DNA of 64,000 nucleotides from Saksenaea vasiformis B4078 (taxonomy: Eukaryota; Mucoromycota; Mucoromycetes; Mucorales; Saksenaeaceae): NCBI GenBank assembly GCA_000697055.1, contig JNDT01002364.1:1-64000 (forward strand), written 5' to 3'. The position numbers and the translations under genes are program-made. The notes under the pieces were generated by a model. The model saw nothing but the letters and a program-made list of their open reading frames with translations. It made no database searches and was not told the origin of the DNA. Shown piece by piece: positions 11,799 through 24,000 of this stretch (positions are counted from its first letter, which is position 1; the number at the start of each line of letters is the position of its first letter).

Positions 11799-12370
11799 GT
11801 TGGAAATAATATCTCACATCTGTCATGTTCCTGGGACATCAGAGTGTCGTCATTGAGACTTCTGGTGGAATGTACATAGATTATCCCTATCGAAAGACGA
11901 GCTATCAATTGCCGAAACGAGAGGAGTCATAGAACTCTGACCATGACTCTCGTGAATGATCCTTAACTTTGTTAAGCTCACGATGACCGCACAGTGAAGT
12001 AAATAGTTGACATCACTAGCAAATCACCTGAAGGGAAACAATTGTCAATAGAAAGTGCATAGGCTGTGTGACCCACTAGTTTTTACTGGAACGACGGCAA
12101 GTGCCCTTTTTCGTCATTTTGGATCACACTGAAGCCATGACATTGCATTCTGATGACCTCTAGGGGCGTGACCATCGATGGTGGGGAGAATTACTTGCAG
12201 ATACAATAGTGCAACTTCACTGTCGCTCTTGTAAAGCAAAGGCATAGTTATGAGTCACATGCTTTCACGTGGAGCGTTGTACCTGCATGAGCAACGATGA
12301 TTTCCCCACATTCTGCTATTGCTTCTTTTTCTTCTTTTCATCCTTCTTTTTTTTCTTTTAGCCGATTATC
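11799..12370. other. Intergenic upstream of the acyltransferase gene
   Basis: No exon is supported on either strand. A long pyrimidine tract (about 12320-12360, TTC/TTT-rich) lies directly before the ATG at 12371, as is common for promoters and leaders in this window. Confidence 0.5.
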
Positions 12371-14600
12371 ATGAACGATTCGTCGCCTTCGGCTCCCATC
12401 ACATACTGGGCGTTTAAAGCAACATTCCGCATCATTTCGCATATATTTTTTCGAGAAATTGAAACAAGTGGTGCTCACTTAATACCCAAGAACGGGCCCT
12501 GTATCTTTATTGTTGGACCACATGCAAATCAATTTGTAGACGGTATCGTGTTCTATAGCAACAATCCACGACCATCGTATGCCCTAATGGCAGCCGTCTC
12601 CTACAATCGGCCGTTAATTGGTCATGTCGGCAAAATCCTCAATGCCAGCAAGTGTCTTTTTCTCTGTTTTTCGTTTTCTTATCTTCTAAAATCAACGTAA
12701 AGTTCCTGTGGTACGACCTCAAGACATTGTGAACCATGGCACTGGGCGTGTTATGTACAGCATCAAAGAGCCGTTGTTGCTGCGAGGTCACGGTACCTCG
12801 TTTAGCCGGGAACTTGGCCCACGCGACTTTGTGGTGTTTGGTCAAAACTACAAGGCTCACGTCGCACGCGTGCTGTCCGACACGGAACTTGAGATCACGC
12901 ATGCTATTCCGGCAAAAGATATACATGACTTTGAACAAAGCTTTTCGTTCAAAATTGCTCCTCATGTTGATCAAACACCCGTCTATGAAGAAGTACACCG
13001 CTACCTTGACAATGGTGAATGCATTACCATCTTTCCTGAAGGTGGTAGCCACGATCGAACCGAGATGTTGCCGCTGAAAGGTAAGTCTAAGTGAAAGACT
13101 ATGGCAAGTTCTATAACTTGCACTTCTTCTGTAGCCGGTTTCGCTGTCATGGCTCTAGGAGCAATGGCAAGCAATCCAAAATTGGATCTAAAGATCGTTC
13201 CGGTAGGTAAGTTGAGCAAAATGGTTTGTAACAAGTCATTCTTAATTTTTTCCGTCGTCGTCGTCCAGGACTTAATTACTTCCATCCGGACCGATTTCGC
13301 TCTCGTGCTGTGATATCGTATGGACAACCGATAGAGGTTAACCGAGAGGATGTGGAGAAATTCAAAAAAGGGGGCAAAGAAAAACGCGATGCGGTGACCC
13401 GGCTGTTGGACCAGAGTGATGAAGCATTCAAGACAGTAACGACAAATGCACCCGATTACGATACCTTGAAGGTAAAGAAGTGAGGTCTTACAAAGATCGA
13501 CTGTTCCCTCATTTCTATTGAAAAAAGGTGATCCAAGCTGCCCGTCGATTGTACCGGCCTTCGTCACCTTCCCCTGGTCGACCAACAATCAAGCAAATAG
13601 TGAAATTGAATCGCTATTTTGTCTTGGGCTGGACCAAGCTGAAAGATGACCCAAGATTGCAGCCGCTTACTCGCAAGGTCAAATTATACAATGACATGCT
13701 CTCCTTCTTTGGTATCCGTGATTACCAAGTGGAGAAACTCGATATCACGCCTATACAAGCAGCGAGTTTACTAATCCGACGATTGGCCAAACTCCTTTTC
13801 CTTGCGGGATTAGGGACCCCTGCGTACGTCTTTGGTTCAATGAAAAAGTCATACTGACAACCCGCTGCAGATTAATTTCCAACCTTCCACTGATATGGAT
13901 TACACATCACATTAGCAAAAAGAAGCAGCGCGGTAAGAGTTCACAAAAGGCAGGACTTGGTTGACTCAACAGTGGGCGTCTTTTTCTTTTGGGGAGCAGA
14001 GGCCCTGGCTGGTTCCATGGTGAAAATCGCGGCAAAAGATGTTTTAGCAACGTGGAAAATCATTGTTGCGGCGTTTGCCGCGCCCGCTCTTTATGGAGTA
14101 TATGCCTTGGTCTACTTTTATTATCTTACTAGGCGTCGTGCAACAATACCCCTCAAGACAAAGCTAATTAGAACTTGCCTTGTATGGGCTATTCAGCCTA
14201 TGTTGCATTATGTTCTTATGCGCCTGGGAGATACCGGTCTAGATATTTACAGGTTAAAAAGACCAAATTGCTGTCATGCGAAACTAAAAACATATATTGG
14301 TTTTTCCAGATCTATCAAGCCGCTCTTCTTAACAATCCGAAACCCAGAAGCTGGAAAGATTCTGCGGTCCATGAGGGCTGAATTATCCGCAGATATTACA
14401 GACTTTGTGAACGAACATGCGCTGATATTACTCCCAGAGCTTGACCCTAACAGTAATCGAGAGACAAATGAATCACTTGATGGTAAGAATCACTAATACG
14501 ATAGTTATCTCATCTTTTCTGTGGTTGGATAGCGAGTAACATTTCCGAAACCGCTTCGACGTCCGAGTCCTTTCTCAAGGTAGAACCTGAGAATCAATGA
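12371..14600 (+). CDS. Glycerol-3-phosphate/dihydroxyacetone-phosphate acyltransferase, Gpt2/Sct1 type
   Basis: Nine exons: 12371-12647, 12703-13080, 13135-13206, 13269-13471, 13528-13823, 13871-13932, 14000-14252, 14310-14482, 14533-14600; 593 residues. The PlsC-type acyltransferase blocks are clear: GPHANQFVDG (acceptor His/Asp block), VVRPQD, and FPEGGSHDR (substrate-binding block), followed by VPVGLNYFH. Two or more hydrophobic helices lie in the C-terminal third. The family catalyses the first acylation step of glycerolipid synthesis in the endoplasmic reticulum. Intron 1 uses a GC donor (GCAAGT at 12648), and the downstream exon restores the conserved IPVVRPQ run. The C-terminal tail is Ser/Asn/Glu-rich. 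It is convergent with the homeobox gene, 162 bp between stops. Confidence 0.92.
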
Positions 14601-14762
14601 AAACACACAAACGCACAAAGTTTCATTTGTTTTACTTTTTCTTCAACGTGTATAAAACTCATCGTATGTGTGTAATGGGAAAACAACGTGTTATTCCCGA
14701 CAAAAAGAAATAAAGAAAAGCAAATTTTAGAAGAATCATGCAAAGATTTAAGCGGGAATGGT

Positions 14763-15423
14763 TCAATTGCGGCCATCGATCGATTGAGAAACGCCTTGTA
14801 GTGCTAGTGGTTTTAGTTAGACCGAACGGACGAAAGAAACCGTATGACATACCCTGATCCTTATCGTATGGTTCATGCGATAGGACATCTTGAGTAGAGT
14901 CGGAGCGGTGCGAATGTGGTCGAGAGGCAAAGACATAGTGATTTTGTGTCATTGGCGAATAGGCATCTTCTTTCCAAGCCGGCTGTGCTGAATCTTGCTG
15001 TTGTAAGTATGTGAATGAACGACGAGCAGTATCTGCACAGGAAGATTGTGTGTTGGAAGACAAAGTCTCTGGAATCCCAGGGACAGTGCCACTATTGCTA
15101 CCAGCAGCTTCTGAGATCGGGCGTAGCGTAACTGTTGGCTCGTGAGCGCCAGCGCTACTTGCTACGGATGTATGTGTGCCTTGTTTTAGCTTCTTATTGT
15201 ACCGCCTTTCCTTTGCACGCCTGTTCTGGAACCAGATCTGAATTCTGTTGAGGGCGATACCTAATTGCATAGCTAGTCTTGCTTTTGTCGATTGCGACGG
15301 CTTGTGATTAGATTGATACGCGTTCTCTAAAATACGAAGCTGATCTGACGAAAAACGTCGACGATGTTTCCATCCTTCCTGGTCTTCATCCGTACGTTCG
15401 AATCCTGGCGAATCATAATCCAT
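14763..15423 (-). CDS. Homeodomain transcription factor
   Basis: Exons 15423-14853 and 14803-14763 encode 203 residues. A homeodomain covers about residues 19-78, with helix 3 containing IQIWFQNRRAKERR (WFQNRR from residue 64), so DNA binding is expected; regulatory target genes are unknown. The remainder is Ser/Thr/Gln-rich and probably disordered. I start at the ATG at 15423 (MDYDSPGFER) because the homeodomain follows directly; the same frame is open upstream to 15624 with another ATG, so a longer N-terminus is possible. A 49-nt GT-AG intron near the 3' end gives a short final exon; if not spliced, the frame would run on to 14659. Confidence 0.85.
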
Positions 15424-16532
15424 TATGGCAAAAAAGTAAAAAATAAGAAAGGCTAAACCAGCATTAGCGACATTTGTTTTATACTCCTCAGTGTTTGCCA
15501 TGTTTTTGATAGACGAGCATAGACGTAAAACAAGGTAATCATGTGAACCTTTCAATTGTTGGCTAATACCTTTTCCCGGATGAACAAGATTCATGTACAG
15601 GGTCTTTTCTGCTGGAAATGCCATGAATAGTAGTCATTATAAACCTCCATGATGCAAGCCCATTATAAGAACTCAAACACCGCCACAGAATGGGCAGGTC
15701 CCTTTTTCCTGCTGTTTCAGACCGGTAAATCTTTTTACTTTGAAGGCAGTTGTTCTTGCATTGTAGTAGTAACATGTGCCAATGATATAACGTACGCTGA
15801 TCTATGTATTCATCTTTGCTACAAGAAAAAAGAGGATGGAACGTAGGAAGTACAATATTGCATGGTGTCTCTTTGTTTCTGTAAATTGCATCAACAGGAA
15901 AAATACCCTGTTTGAGTTCTCTATACGTAAGGATGATTTCATCCTGGTGTGGACTGCAACTGTCATTACTTTCTAGGGAAACTGTTAAAGATAGGCCACT
16001 ACATCCATCCCCCGTGGCATTGCGCAAGCATGCAGAAAGCTATAGCTATCTTATCTACTTAGAAATCTTTTGCAACAACGTTGCTCTCATTTGTTCGCGG
16101 ATGAATCAAGGCATCTACCGGTCCCGAAATCCACTGTGAATGCCTTATTGGAGACGTCCGTTCACGATGTAATAAGCATAAGATCTCCGTTAGAAATCTC
16201 TCTAATACAATGTGTGGTGTAATATCAGCTGAATTCTCTGAATTTGTGCGTCGCGCACGAGGTTCATCAGTACCCATTTATACATAACCTCTTTCGAATC
16301 GCAAAATCTAGGGATCAACGTTATCTATCGCTCATAAGTTAGTCGTCACCTTTTCGGGAAATATACTAGTTACTGCAGCCACTGTTGTATAACAATGACT
16401 AGAGTATGTCATGGTGAGCAGTAGTACGATAACCCCTTGGTGGCAAATTATCGACCGCTGTCTATCAGCATGCCGGAGTTTGAACAAGTTGCAAGGGACG
16501 AGGTGAAGAATGTACAAGAAGGATGAGGTTTC
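15424..16532. other. Divergent promoter region, homeobox and carrier genes
   Basis: About 1.1 kb between two divergent starts. A minus-strand ORF of 154 codons (16027-15563) lies in it, but it overlaps the possible upstream extension of the homeobox ORF, contains no recognisable domain and was not called. Otherwise nothing is recognised. Confidence 0.4.
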
Positions 16533-17407
16533 ATGGCGATCGATTCATTTGTCCTGGTTGCATCCACCATCGCTGCACTTGTTGCACGGTTCATCACCCA
16601 TCCGCGTAAGGGATGATGAGGATGAGGATGAGGATAGGAGCTGACATTGGATTGCAACATGACTTAGTTGATACCATCAAAACACGATTGCAGGTTACAG
16701 AAGGTTTCACTCTCGTGGGCGCGGAATACAGGCCTATCTTGTGCCAGAATCTGTATCGTGGGTTATCCATCACACTTTTACTTTCTGTTCCTGCAGTGTC
16801 CGTCTACCTGTCTTGTTATGAGTATACGAAAGACTGGCTGGATCAAACGTGGGGCATTGGTCAGTACACCGTACCGAACCATTTGATTGCTGGCTGTGCT
16901 GCCGAGGTTCTTGCCGGGTTACTGTTCACACCTTCTGAGGTGCTCAAAGCCTGTCTCCAAGTGTCCATTGATAACCATATGACAATGACTTCTGTCGCCC
17001 GTCGAATATATCAACAGGAAGGGTTACTAGGCTTCTACAAGGGCTATTTCTTGAGTTTGGTGGTCTTTGTTCCACACAGCATGACGTACTTCGTAATGTA
17101 CGAACAACTGAAGCTATCCACGATGGCCTCCACGTTTGGTCTGTACATGGCTTGTTCCTTCGTTGCCAGTGTGGCTGCTATTACGATTTCTACGCCTCCC
17201 GACATTGTCAAGACACGCTGGCAAGTGTCACATGAAACAGATCAAGTATCTATCCGCACCATCATACACCAGATGTACAAGGACAATGGTTGGCGCGCCT
17301 TTACGCAAGGCCTATTTGCCAGGATCCTATGGGGAGTTCCTTTGCAGGCCGTCAGCATGACAGTATTTGAAGTACTTTTGGATTGGCACAAAGCCAGTGG
17401 TAGCTAG
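16533..17407 (+). CDS. Mitochondrial carrier family (SLC25) transporter
   Basis: Exons 16533-16605 and 16668-17407 encode 270 residues, slightly short for the usual 280-320. All three family signatures are present, one per repeat: PLDTIKTR (created across the splice junction), PSEVLKACLQ and PPDIVKTRWQ, each near the end of an odd-numbered transmembrane helix. It should be a six-helix inner-membrane transporter. The substrate cannot be told from sequence by eye. The 62-nt intron contains a short GATGAG tandem repeat. The stop is only 39 bp from the stop of the convergent Ser/Thr-rich gene, so the two mRNAs probably overlap in their 3' ends. Confidence 0.88.
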
Positions 17408-17446
17408 TTTTGTTCGTTTATTTGTACTGCATACAACAAATTCAAA

Positions 17447-18706
17447 CTAAAAATGAGAGAGAAAAACTACAGCAAAGGTAGCAGACAAAAGCATTGAAAG
17501 AAGGGTTTTTCCTATGGCTAAAAGATCAGCTGCTCCAGAGGTCGTAAACGACCCACCAACAGAAGCGGACAATACTTTGACGCCGGTCGCTGAAGGCGTA
17601 GTAATATAGGTAACATCGAGGGAGATCTCGGCGTTGTCAGGTATTGCGGTCTCTGTGGTCATTGTGCTGAGAGGCCCTTCCATGCTACTGCTGCTCATGG
17701 TACTATTCGTAGTGCTAGTCATGCTGCTAGTCATGCTGCTACTCATACCGCTACGCATGCTAGTACTACTACTCATGCCAGTACTGTGCTTCATACTAAC
17801 AGTCATACTGACACTCATAGCGGTGCTCGTGCTGCTTCCATGTTGTGGGATAGGAGGTGCAGGCATGTCATGTTTCTGAGTAGATGTGCTATGGGGACGA
17901 GGATCTGTGATCATGGTCTCGGTAGTTGTTATTGCTTTTTTCTTTCTCGAAGTTGTAGTTGAATGTGTTGTTTCAGCAGGGCGTGTTGTCATGTCCATAC
18001 TTCTTGTACTAGACCGCTCCGGTTTCTTTTTATCACGAAGAACTGTTGTGGACGTTGTAACAGTGTGGGTCGTTACGGATTGCATGCGCGTGGATGTGGA
18101 TGTGGATGTCGTTGTAGCAGTAGTACTTGTTGTTCCGTGAGAAGTAGACATAGTAGACGGCGCTTTGATCATTGTAGTTGTCGTTCTCGACGTTGCAGGC
18201 CTTTTTCTGGAGATAGTGTAGGTCACGGTGGTGGCAATTGTGGTGGTGTAGAGATAATCCATGGTATCCGTTGTCATTATCCTTGCGTCAGTATCCTCTT
18301 CTTCTACTGCTTTTTCTCGGCCATCCTCGTCATCCTCATCGTCCTCGCCTTCATCGCCGTCTTCGTTACCAATACTTGGTAATAGATCTTCCCCATCGTC
18401 CCCCTCGGGATCATCCTCATCTTCTAAGGCAGCAGCGGCAAAGATATCGTCCGCAGAATTAACCAATTCAGCTCGTTTGTACTCCGAATACAGATCCTTG
18501 ATTGCGGCGATACCATCCTCACCATTGACAGCCTGAAGCGGCTTAATGTCACCATCAGCTTCGGCTGCAAAGAAAAAAAAAAGAAAAAGAATAATTAGTA
18601 AGCGATTTCATGTCAGCTTCTCTCTGTTTCTTTTTTTTTTTTTTTTACCAAGAACAAAGCTTATGGCAAAGAAAAGCAAGAAGAGCAGCGTTCTAATATT
18701 ACGCAT
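17447..18706 (-). CDS. Secreted Ser/Thr/Met-rich protein, probable GPI-anchored cell-wall protein
   Basis: Exons 18706-18649 and 18564-17447 encode 391 residues. Exon 1 is almost exactly a signal peptide (MRNIRTLLFLLFFAISFVLG). Exon 2 begins with a moderately charged stretch, then an Asp/Glu-rich segment (roughly residues 60-110), then about 200 residues dominated by Ser, Thr and Met in degenerate short repeats, and ends in a hydrophobic tail (LLSMLLSATFAVVFLSHF) preceded by a Ser/Gly region, as in GPI-attachment signals. Such proteins are usually heavily O-mannosylated surface or wall proteins. No enzymatic domain is seen. The T/S repeat tract may vary in length between strains. Confidence 0.75.
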
Positions 18707-18876
18707 CGGCTTTTGACGAAAAGAAAGGAATAGAAAGAGTAATATAAAAGCAATGGCTTTATAGTGGAGGGAAAATGCTCCGTAGCAATTCTAGCCATTT
18801 TCAATGTTTGTAGCCTAATGCTATTGTTTTCCCAATGAACGGAATATTTTGATCGTTTATTTGAATAGATCAAAAT

Positions 18877-19311
18877 TTACGAGGAGGATTGATACTCTTT
18901 GACGCTGAATACAGCCATGGAATCGGGCTCTGTTCGAGCTTCCAATTTTTCCATTCCAGCTGACACGTACTGATGGTTCTTCCTGCGATCCGCCGTTCGA
19001 ATAACATACTAACAGCAACCCAAGTTACTGATTGTCAACACCCTCTTATTACTACGTCTTCTTCTTCTTATCCTTACCTCCTCTGGATTAATCTTTTCCA
19101 AAATTAAGCCAAGTTTTTGTTTGCGGCCAGTTTTTTGAGTATTTACAAATACCACCTTGTTACCATCGGTTGTAGACAGCTGACCATGTTCATTCATATC
19201 AAATACAGAACCTTTGGCTTCCAAACTTTGAGGACTTCGGGTCATATCATAGTCGTCATCTTCATACACCTCTTGATTATTCACATACAGGTATCTTCCA
19301 CCGTGCGTCAT
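18877..19311 (-). CDS. Conserved-looking orphan protein, 121 residues
   Basis: Exons 19311-19078 and 19008-18877 joined by a GT-AG intron keep frame through a long, non-repetitive coding-like sequence (start MTHGGRYLYVNNQEVY, middle KTGRKQKLGLILEKINPEE, end VFSVKEYQSSS). It is charged, with no signal peptide or membrane segment. I do not recognise a family. The product looks like a small cytosolic or nuclear protein. It lies head-to-tail with the Ser/Thr-rich gene, only about 170 bp apart. Splicing is inferred; without it the frame ends at 19009. Confidence 0.6.
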
Positions 19312-19381
19312 AACTAATGCCCCATTATTTTTACTTTTTTCATTCTAATGAACATAAGCAAGTGTTTACTTTTGAATGGCA

Positions 19382-19402
19382 TGATGATGATGATGATGAT
19401 GA
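19382..19402. repeat. ATG/GAT trinucleotide microsatellite
   Basis: About seven GAT/ATG units in a row in the promoter region of the orphan gene. Simple sequence repeat, no coding role seen. Confidence 0.9.
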
Positions 19403-19601
19403 AATATCTCAGCAATAAGAAAAAAATAGAGTAGACGAGTTGTTTCTTTTTCTTTTCTGTTTTTTTTTCTTTGTACAAACAAAAAGTAAATGAAAAAAAG
19501 AAATAAAAGAAAAAAATGTAAGGTAGTTGGACTGTTTATCATGCCATGGTGAGACCCTTGGTTTCTGTCTGGTGAGTAGTAAGTTTGTTGGTTCCTGTTG
19601 C

Positions 19602-20874
19602 TTATTCAACCTTCTTGGCTGCTGCTCCGCTCTTCACTGCGCTAATAGCTCTTCCATAATATACTTGTACTTGTTCGTTGGCAATTTGACCATATTGTTG
19701 TGCCAAAGCATACGCACGTTGACTATGTTGGGCTACATGGTGATCAATCACCTTTTGATGTTGCAAATACACACGAGGCATCGTGAAAGCTGTGACAATA
19801 AAGAAACCAACCAACGACTTGGTTGACACGTGTTTTGCCACTGTCCATACAAGATAAGAAATACCCAAAGCGATAGCGGAGCGTTTGTTATCTTCAATCA
19901 GCACCAATTTAGTGACTTGCGTTGTCAGCACTTCCACGACATCCAAAGTCAACTGAGCTGCGTGAACCACACGATCACGCGATACAAATGTAGTCTTGTG
20001 TTGAAGACGAGACCTTTGTTTCTTGTTAACAACCAATAAAAAAATCAAAGTTTTAGCTCTCTTACTTGTGAGGATGCACCATGGTTTCGTTTGTCTTGCC
20101 AGAGAGATATTTTTGTCCTTGCTTATGCGTGTTGACATAAACCCAGTTGAGACCTGTCACGATAGTGAACAATCCTGCAGCCAACTGCAGAACGGAGTAA
20201 TACTGTGTCAGGATCAAAAAGCTAAGCAGTGACAAGAAGATAATGCCACTCTTTTTAGGATGCTCCCAATAGATAAGAGACTCCACGCGTGTGCGTACAT
20301 AACGCGTTGGGTCTAAAAAATAAAACTCCCCATGTTAAAAAAAAAGAAGAAGAAAAAAAAGAAAAAAGGCCATCGTCGTCTTCTCCTTGGGCTCTCTATT
20401 TTACCTTCTTCAAAACTGATATCTGGTGCTTGATAAATTGGTTTCGTGCTTGGGATACCAGCTGGAGCGGGTATCGGAGATGGAGGTGCAGCGGCGGAAC
20501 GCGGAGCTTGTTCTTCAGTAATGACAGTTTCCGCCTGTGCAGAGACCACTTCGGGAACCACATTATCCGTATTCTCCTTAGACGTCTCAGTAGCTAATGC
20601 AGGACAAACATAACCATGTCAAAATCGTAGGTAAAAGAAAAAAATGTCAAAGAACTTACGGGCTTCTTTGATGTTTACTTTTTCCGGGATCACATCCGAT
20701 GCAGTATTCTTGACAGGCTGCTCAACTAATGGCATGACGACACGACCAAGGACGATGTCAAATCGTTGTTGCGTTGGATGCTATTCTTTTTGACTTACCA
20801 GGGACTGCATTATCGGAAACCTCGTTTATGATTGTTTGTTGATCAACAACTGGTGCAACTTCAGGGTTAGACAT
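19602..20874 (-). CDS. Reticulon-domain ER membrane protein
   Basis: Five exons: 20874-20799, 20725-20660, 20593-20405, 20312-20066, 20013-19602; 329 residues. The N-terminal ~115 residues are acidic and Pro-rich (disordered). The C-terminal part begins VESLIYWEHPKKSGIIFL, the hallmark start of the reticulon homology domain, followed by a long hydrophobic hairpin, a polar linker and a second hydrophobic stretch. Reticulons insert as hairpins into tubular endoplasmic reticulum and bend the membrane. Length and layout agree with fungal Rtn1-like proteins. The terminal lysine-rich AAAKKVE could act as an ER-retrieval-like tail, which is inference only. Confidence 0.88.
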
Positions 20875-21073
20875 TTTGAGAAGAAAAAGTGAAAGAGATG
20901 CGAAAAAAAAAGGTTCAAAGATAAATGAAAGAAGAAAAAGTTTTCTCGGGCTGGAAGAGGAATGCCGTGCTTAAGAGTTAGTGTGTCACACAAAAGCATC
21001 CAATGACCAAACTTTACCGGGATCGCCATACATCACGGCGATACAACATACAAAGGGTTCTCTATTTTTTATT

Positions 21074-24000
21074 TTATTTTACTTTTACTTGTTCATTTTG
21101 TGCTTCTATTGCTTCTTCCTCTTCCACTTGCTCTTTGAATAAGATTTGAATCGCTTGCGTGAATTTAGGGAGCACTGGTATTTGCTTGATCGAAAGGGAC
21201 ATTAAATCAAAGCTGACGCATACATTCTTTTGATCTTCCGAAAGATTAGGCATTTTCGCATACCGCTGACTGAAATGGTTCAGCAGCGTGTAGCGCGCGT
21301 TCATCCTGACAAAAACTTGTGTGTGAGCTCATCGCTTTTCCAGGTTTCTCGGTCACTTACTTTTTCCCGACTTCCACCGCCTCTTTTGTGGTGCTGTGAC
21401 GTTTTGCTAACGCCTCTGCAAGCTTATCGTCCTCCATACTCGCCTCATGAATGAGCAACGTTGCATTGGCCCCCGACTCAACCAAATTGTCACATGGTCT
21501 CGTATCGCCGGAGTAGCTGTGAATCAATCATATAAATACACATATAACGCTCCCATTTTCTGCCAAAACGTGACTTACACAAGCTTCCATCCCTGTCTGT
21601 GCTTTAAAGTCAAACCATAGGCCCAGCGGCAATGAATCACCTCGACAGCCTCGACGAGGTCGAGACCTAGTTCTTCCTGTAGCTGCTTTAGGTTGGATTG
21701 TGACTGTGCAAAGAAATATTTGTGCTCTGGTTTGTTGGTATGGCTTGCAGAAGGAGGTAAAATATGCTCGTTATCAATCACCCGCAGATGTCTATGGCCA
21801 AACTCTTCAACGTGCGAATATTCCTTCAACCAACTTTTAAAAATACGTGGAGCAACCAGATAAGTCGGTGTTCCTCTGCCCTCCAGGTTGAGCTACGTTT
21901 TAACCACATGAGACTCAGACAATCCACAACACAACAAAAAAGTGACACGTACCGCATGCTTCTTGGTTAGGAGACGCATGATACCTAAATGATGATCCGC
22001 ATGCAAATGCGAGACAAAAATACATCGGACATTCCGAAGTTCTTCATCCAGTTGATCTCTTCCAAACCGTCGCAGCATCTGTCCATATGTGCTTTCTCCT
22101 GCATCCAAGAGAATCGAGCCATAATCTGGGATTTTGACGAGCGTGCCGCTGACTGCGCGATTCAAATAGAATAGAATAGAATGAATAAATAAAGTCATTG
22201 CGTAAGCTGTATTTACCATTTCGGTAAGTGGACGGAATGGCGCTCCCGGTACCCAGCGTGATCACCTGCACGTCCTCACCAGGGAACCGCTCACTAAGAT
22301 CAACTTTGGACGCCTCCTCCTTCGCAACAACAACAGCCTGCTTGTATTCCTCATTTGCCTCCACTTCTTGAATATCAGGATGTTCCTTGCTGATATGATC
22401 AAACAGAGGCTGCTTCAATGAGCTTTTCACAATACCAGTCGTAGGCTTGAGATCAAAATGAGCCATGTTTGACAAAGGAACACACTTTGCAGGCAAGTCA
22501 TTAACTAAATAGACACGTGTCAGAGAAGAACAGTTCATAGGTTTGTTTGTATACTTGCATTGATCCAACGTCTGGGCAGGCGTGTTGTTGTATTTTGGAA
22601 TAGGGAAGATAGACTCGTCTAATTTGGCTAACGCGTATTGACCCACAGCGTGTCGCTTGAAAAGCACAGTCTGAGCGCAGATATTTTGGGTGCCGATAAT
22701 ATGCTAACAAAGATAACGGTTATACAAACAAACACCCTTCTTTTTTCCTTTCTTTTCTCACCTCTGTTTCTGAACTAAATCGATTCATCCATTGACGATA
22801 CCTAGCATCCTGCAGTACATCGTCACCAATCAAATGAACGATAACACTTGGACGATCCGCTTGCTCATTTGTTTGGTATTTCTCGAAGAGAGGAGAGGAA
22901 ATGAGGCTGTCCAAGTAAGACACGTTGGGACAATCCACCACAATAAAGAGCTTCAGATCATGTCAAAATACAGTACACAACCCATGACGCTGTCACTTAC
23001 GTATCCTGGCACAGGCGGACTGCTCACTTGCTCTGGTGTAATCACTCGACCATCGTCTAACGTCACCGTTTCTCCTCTATGCAGTCTGCCTAGTACATTT
23101 ATTTTAGTGATCTAGTTCGTCTTATTTCCAAGTTCTCGGGACGTACCGTAGACTGGACCCCGTGGAATTCCTAGGGCAACGGCAGCTTTTATGTCGAATT
23201 TACCCAGTAGAGTCGGTCCTCGGCAAATATATGAGATGGCTGCTGGGTAAGGTCTGGTTGACGGTAGCGGTAGTCGCAGGTACTCCGTATTTCGTGGGGC
23301 TTGCATTGGTTCTTGGCTGCGAGGAGCCACATCGGAAGGAATCTCTTTGACAGATGCCTTTGAAGGGCCGCTTTTGGTCGGGATCATATCGATCTGCGCA
23401 TCAGGTGCCTCAGATAAATCTTTCTTCTGTTCTGAAAGTGGATGCACTTTTCGTGGCTTGCAGGGAGCTTCAATTGTATGGCCCGGAGCCTCACCCGATC
23501 CCTCGTTTGAAAACATCTGCGATAAAATCCGGCGTCTGTATTCCATTTTCTCTTCTTCTGAGAGATTTTCTACATTCACTGCATCTATTTTCATCGGACT
23601 ATCCGAGTCACTGCGCGGTCTTTTTCTCCCGCCAGGTGAAGGCATGGGCTCTGAGTAATCGTCAGGCAGTACGACCACCGGAGTAACGCTCAGATGTCCA
23701 TCCTCAAACGCACCAGATGTTTGATCAAACTCATGGGTGTCCAAAGTCGCCTGTGTTCTATCATTGCATCGTTTAATTTGATATGTAGATCCGGAACAAA
23801 AGAACATACCGATAGACAAAATTACGAGAGGCAACCATCAGATGCGTCAGATTTTTGCCTCCATGCAAGTTGAGGTGCGAGATACCACTGTCAGTTAAGG
23901 TGAGGATCATGCCTAACGAGAATTATGCGTCAATCGTGCGGCGATCTCAACTATGCTTGCACCCACCTGGCATGCCACCCACGCAATCCCATGTCAAACG

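Noticed and set aside
13001..13588. 195-codon minus-strand ORF
   Set aside because: Lies opposite conserved acyltransferase exons that carry the FPEGGSHDR motif; no motif of its own.
15563..16027. 154-codon minus-strand ORF upstream of the homeobox gene
   Set aside because: No recognisable domain, overlaps the homeobox leader, no splice partners. A weak real gene cannot be excluded.
17634..18536. Several plus-strand ORFs (Val/Leu-rich and Ser-rich)
   Set aside because: Antisense shadows of the Ser/Thr-rich gene on the minus strand, which has a signal peptide exon and a frame-keeping intron.
22504..22554. Apparent GT-AG intron in tRNase Z
   Set aside because: Splicing would create an immediate stop; the unspliced frame encodes continuous protein into the next conserved block.
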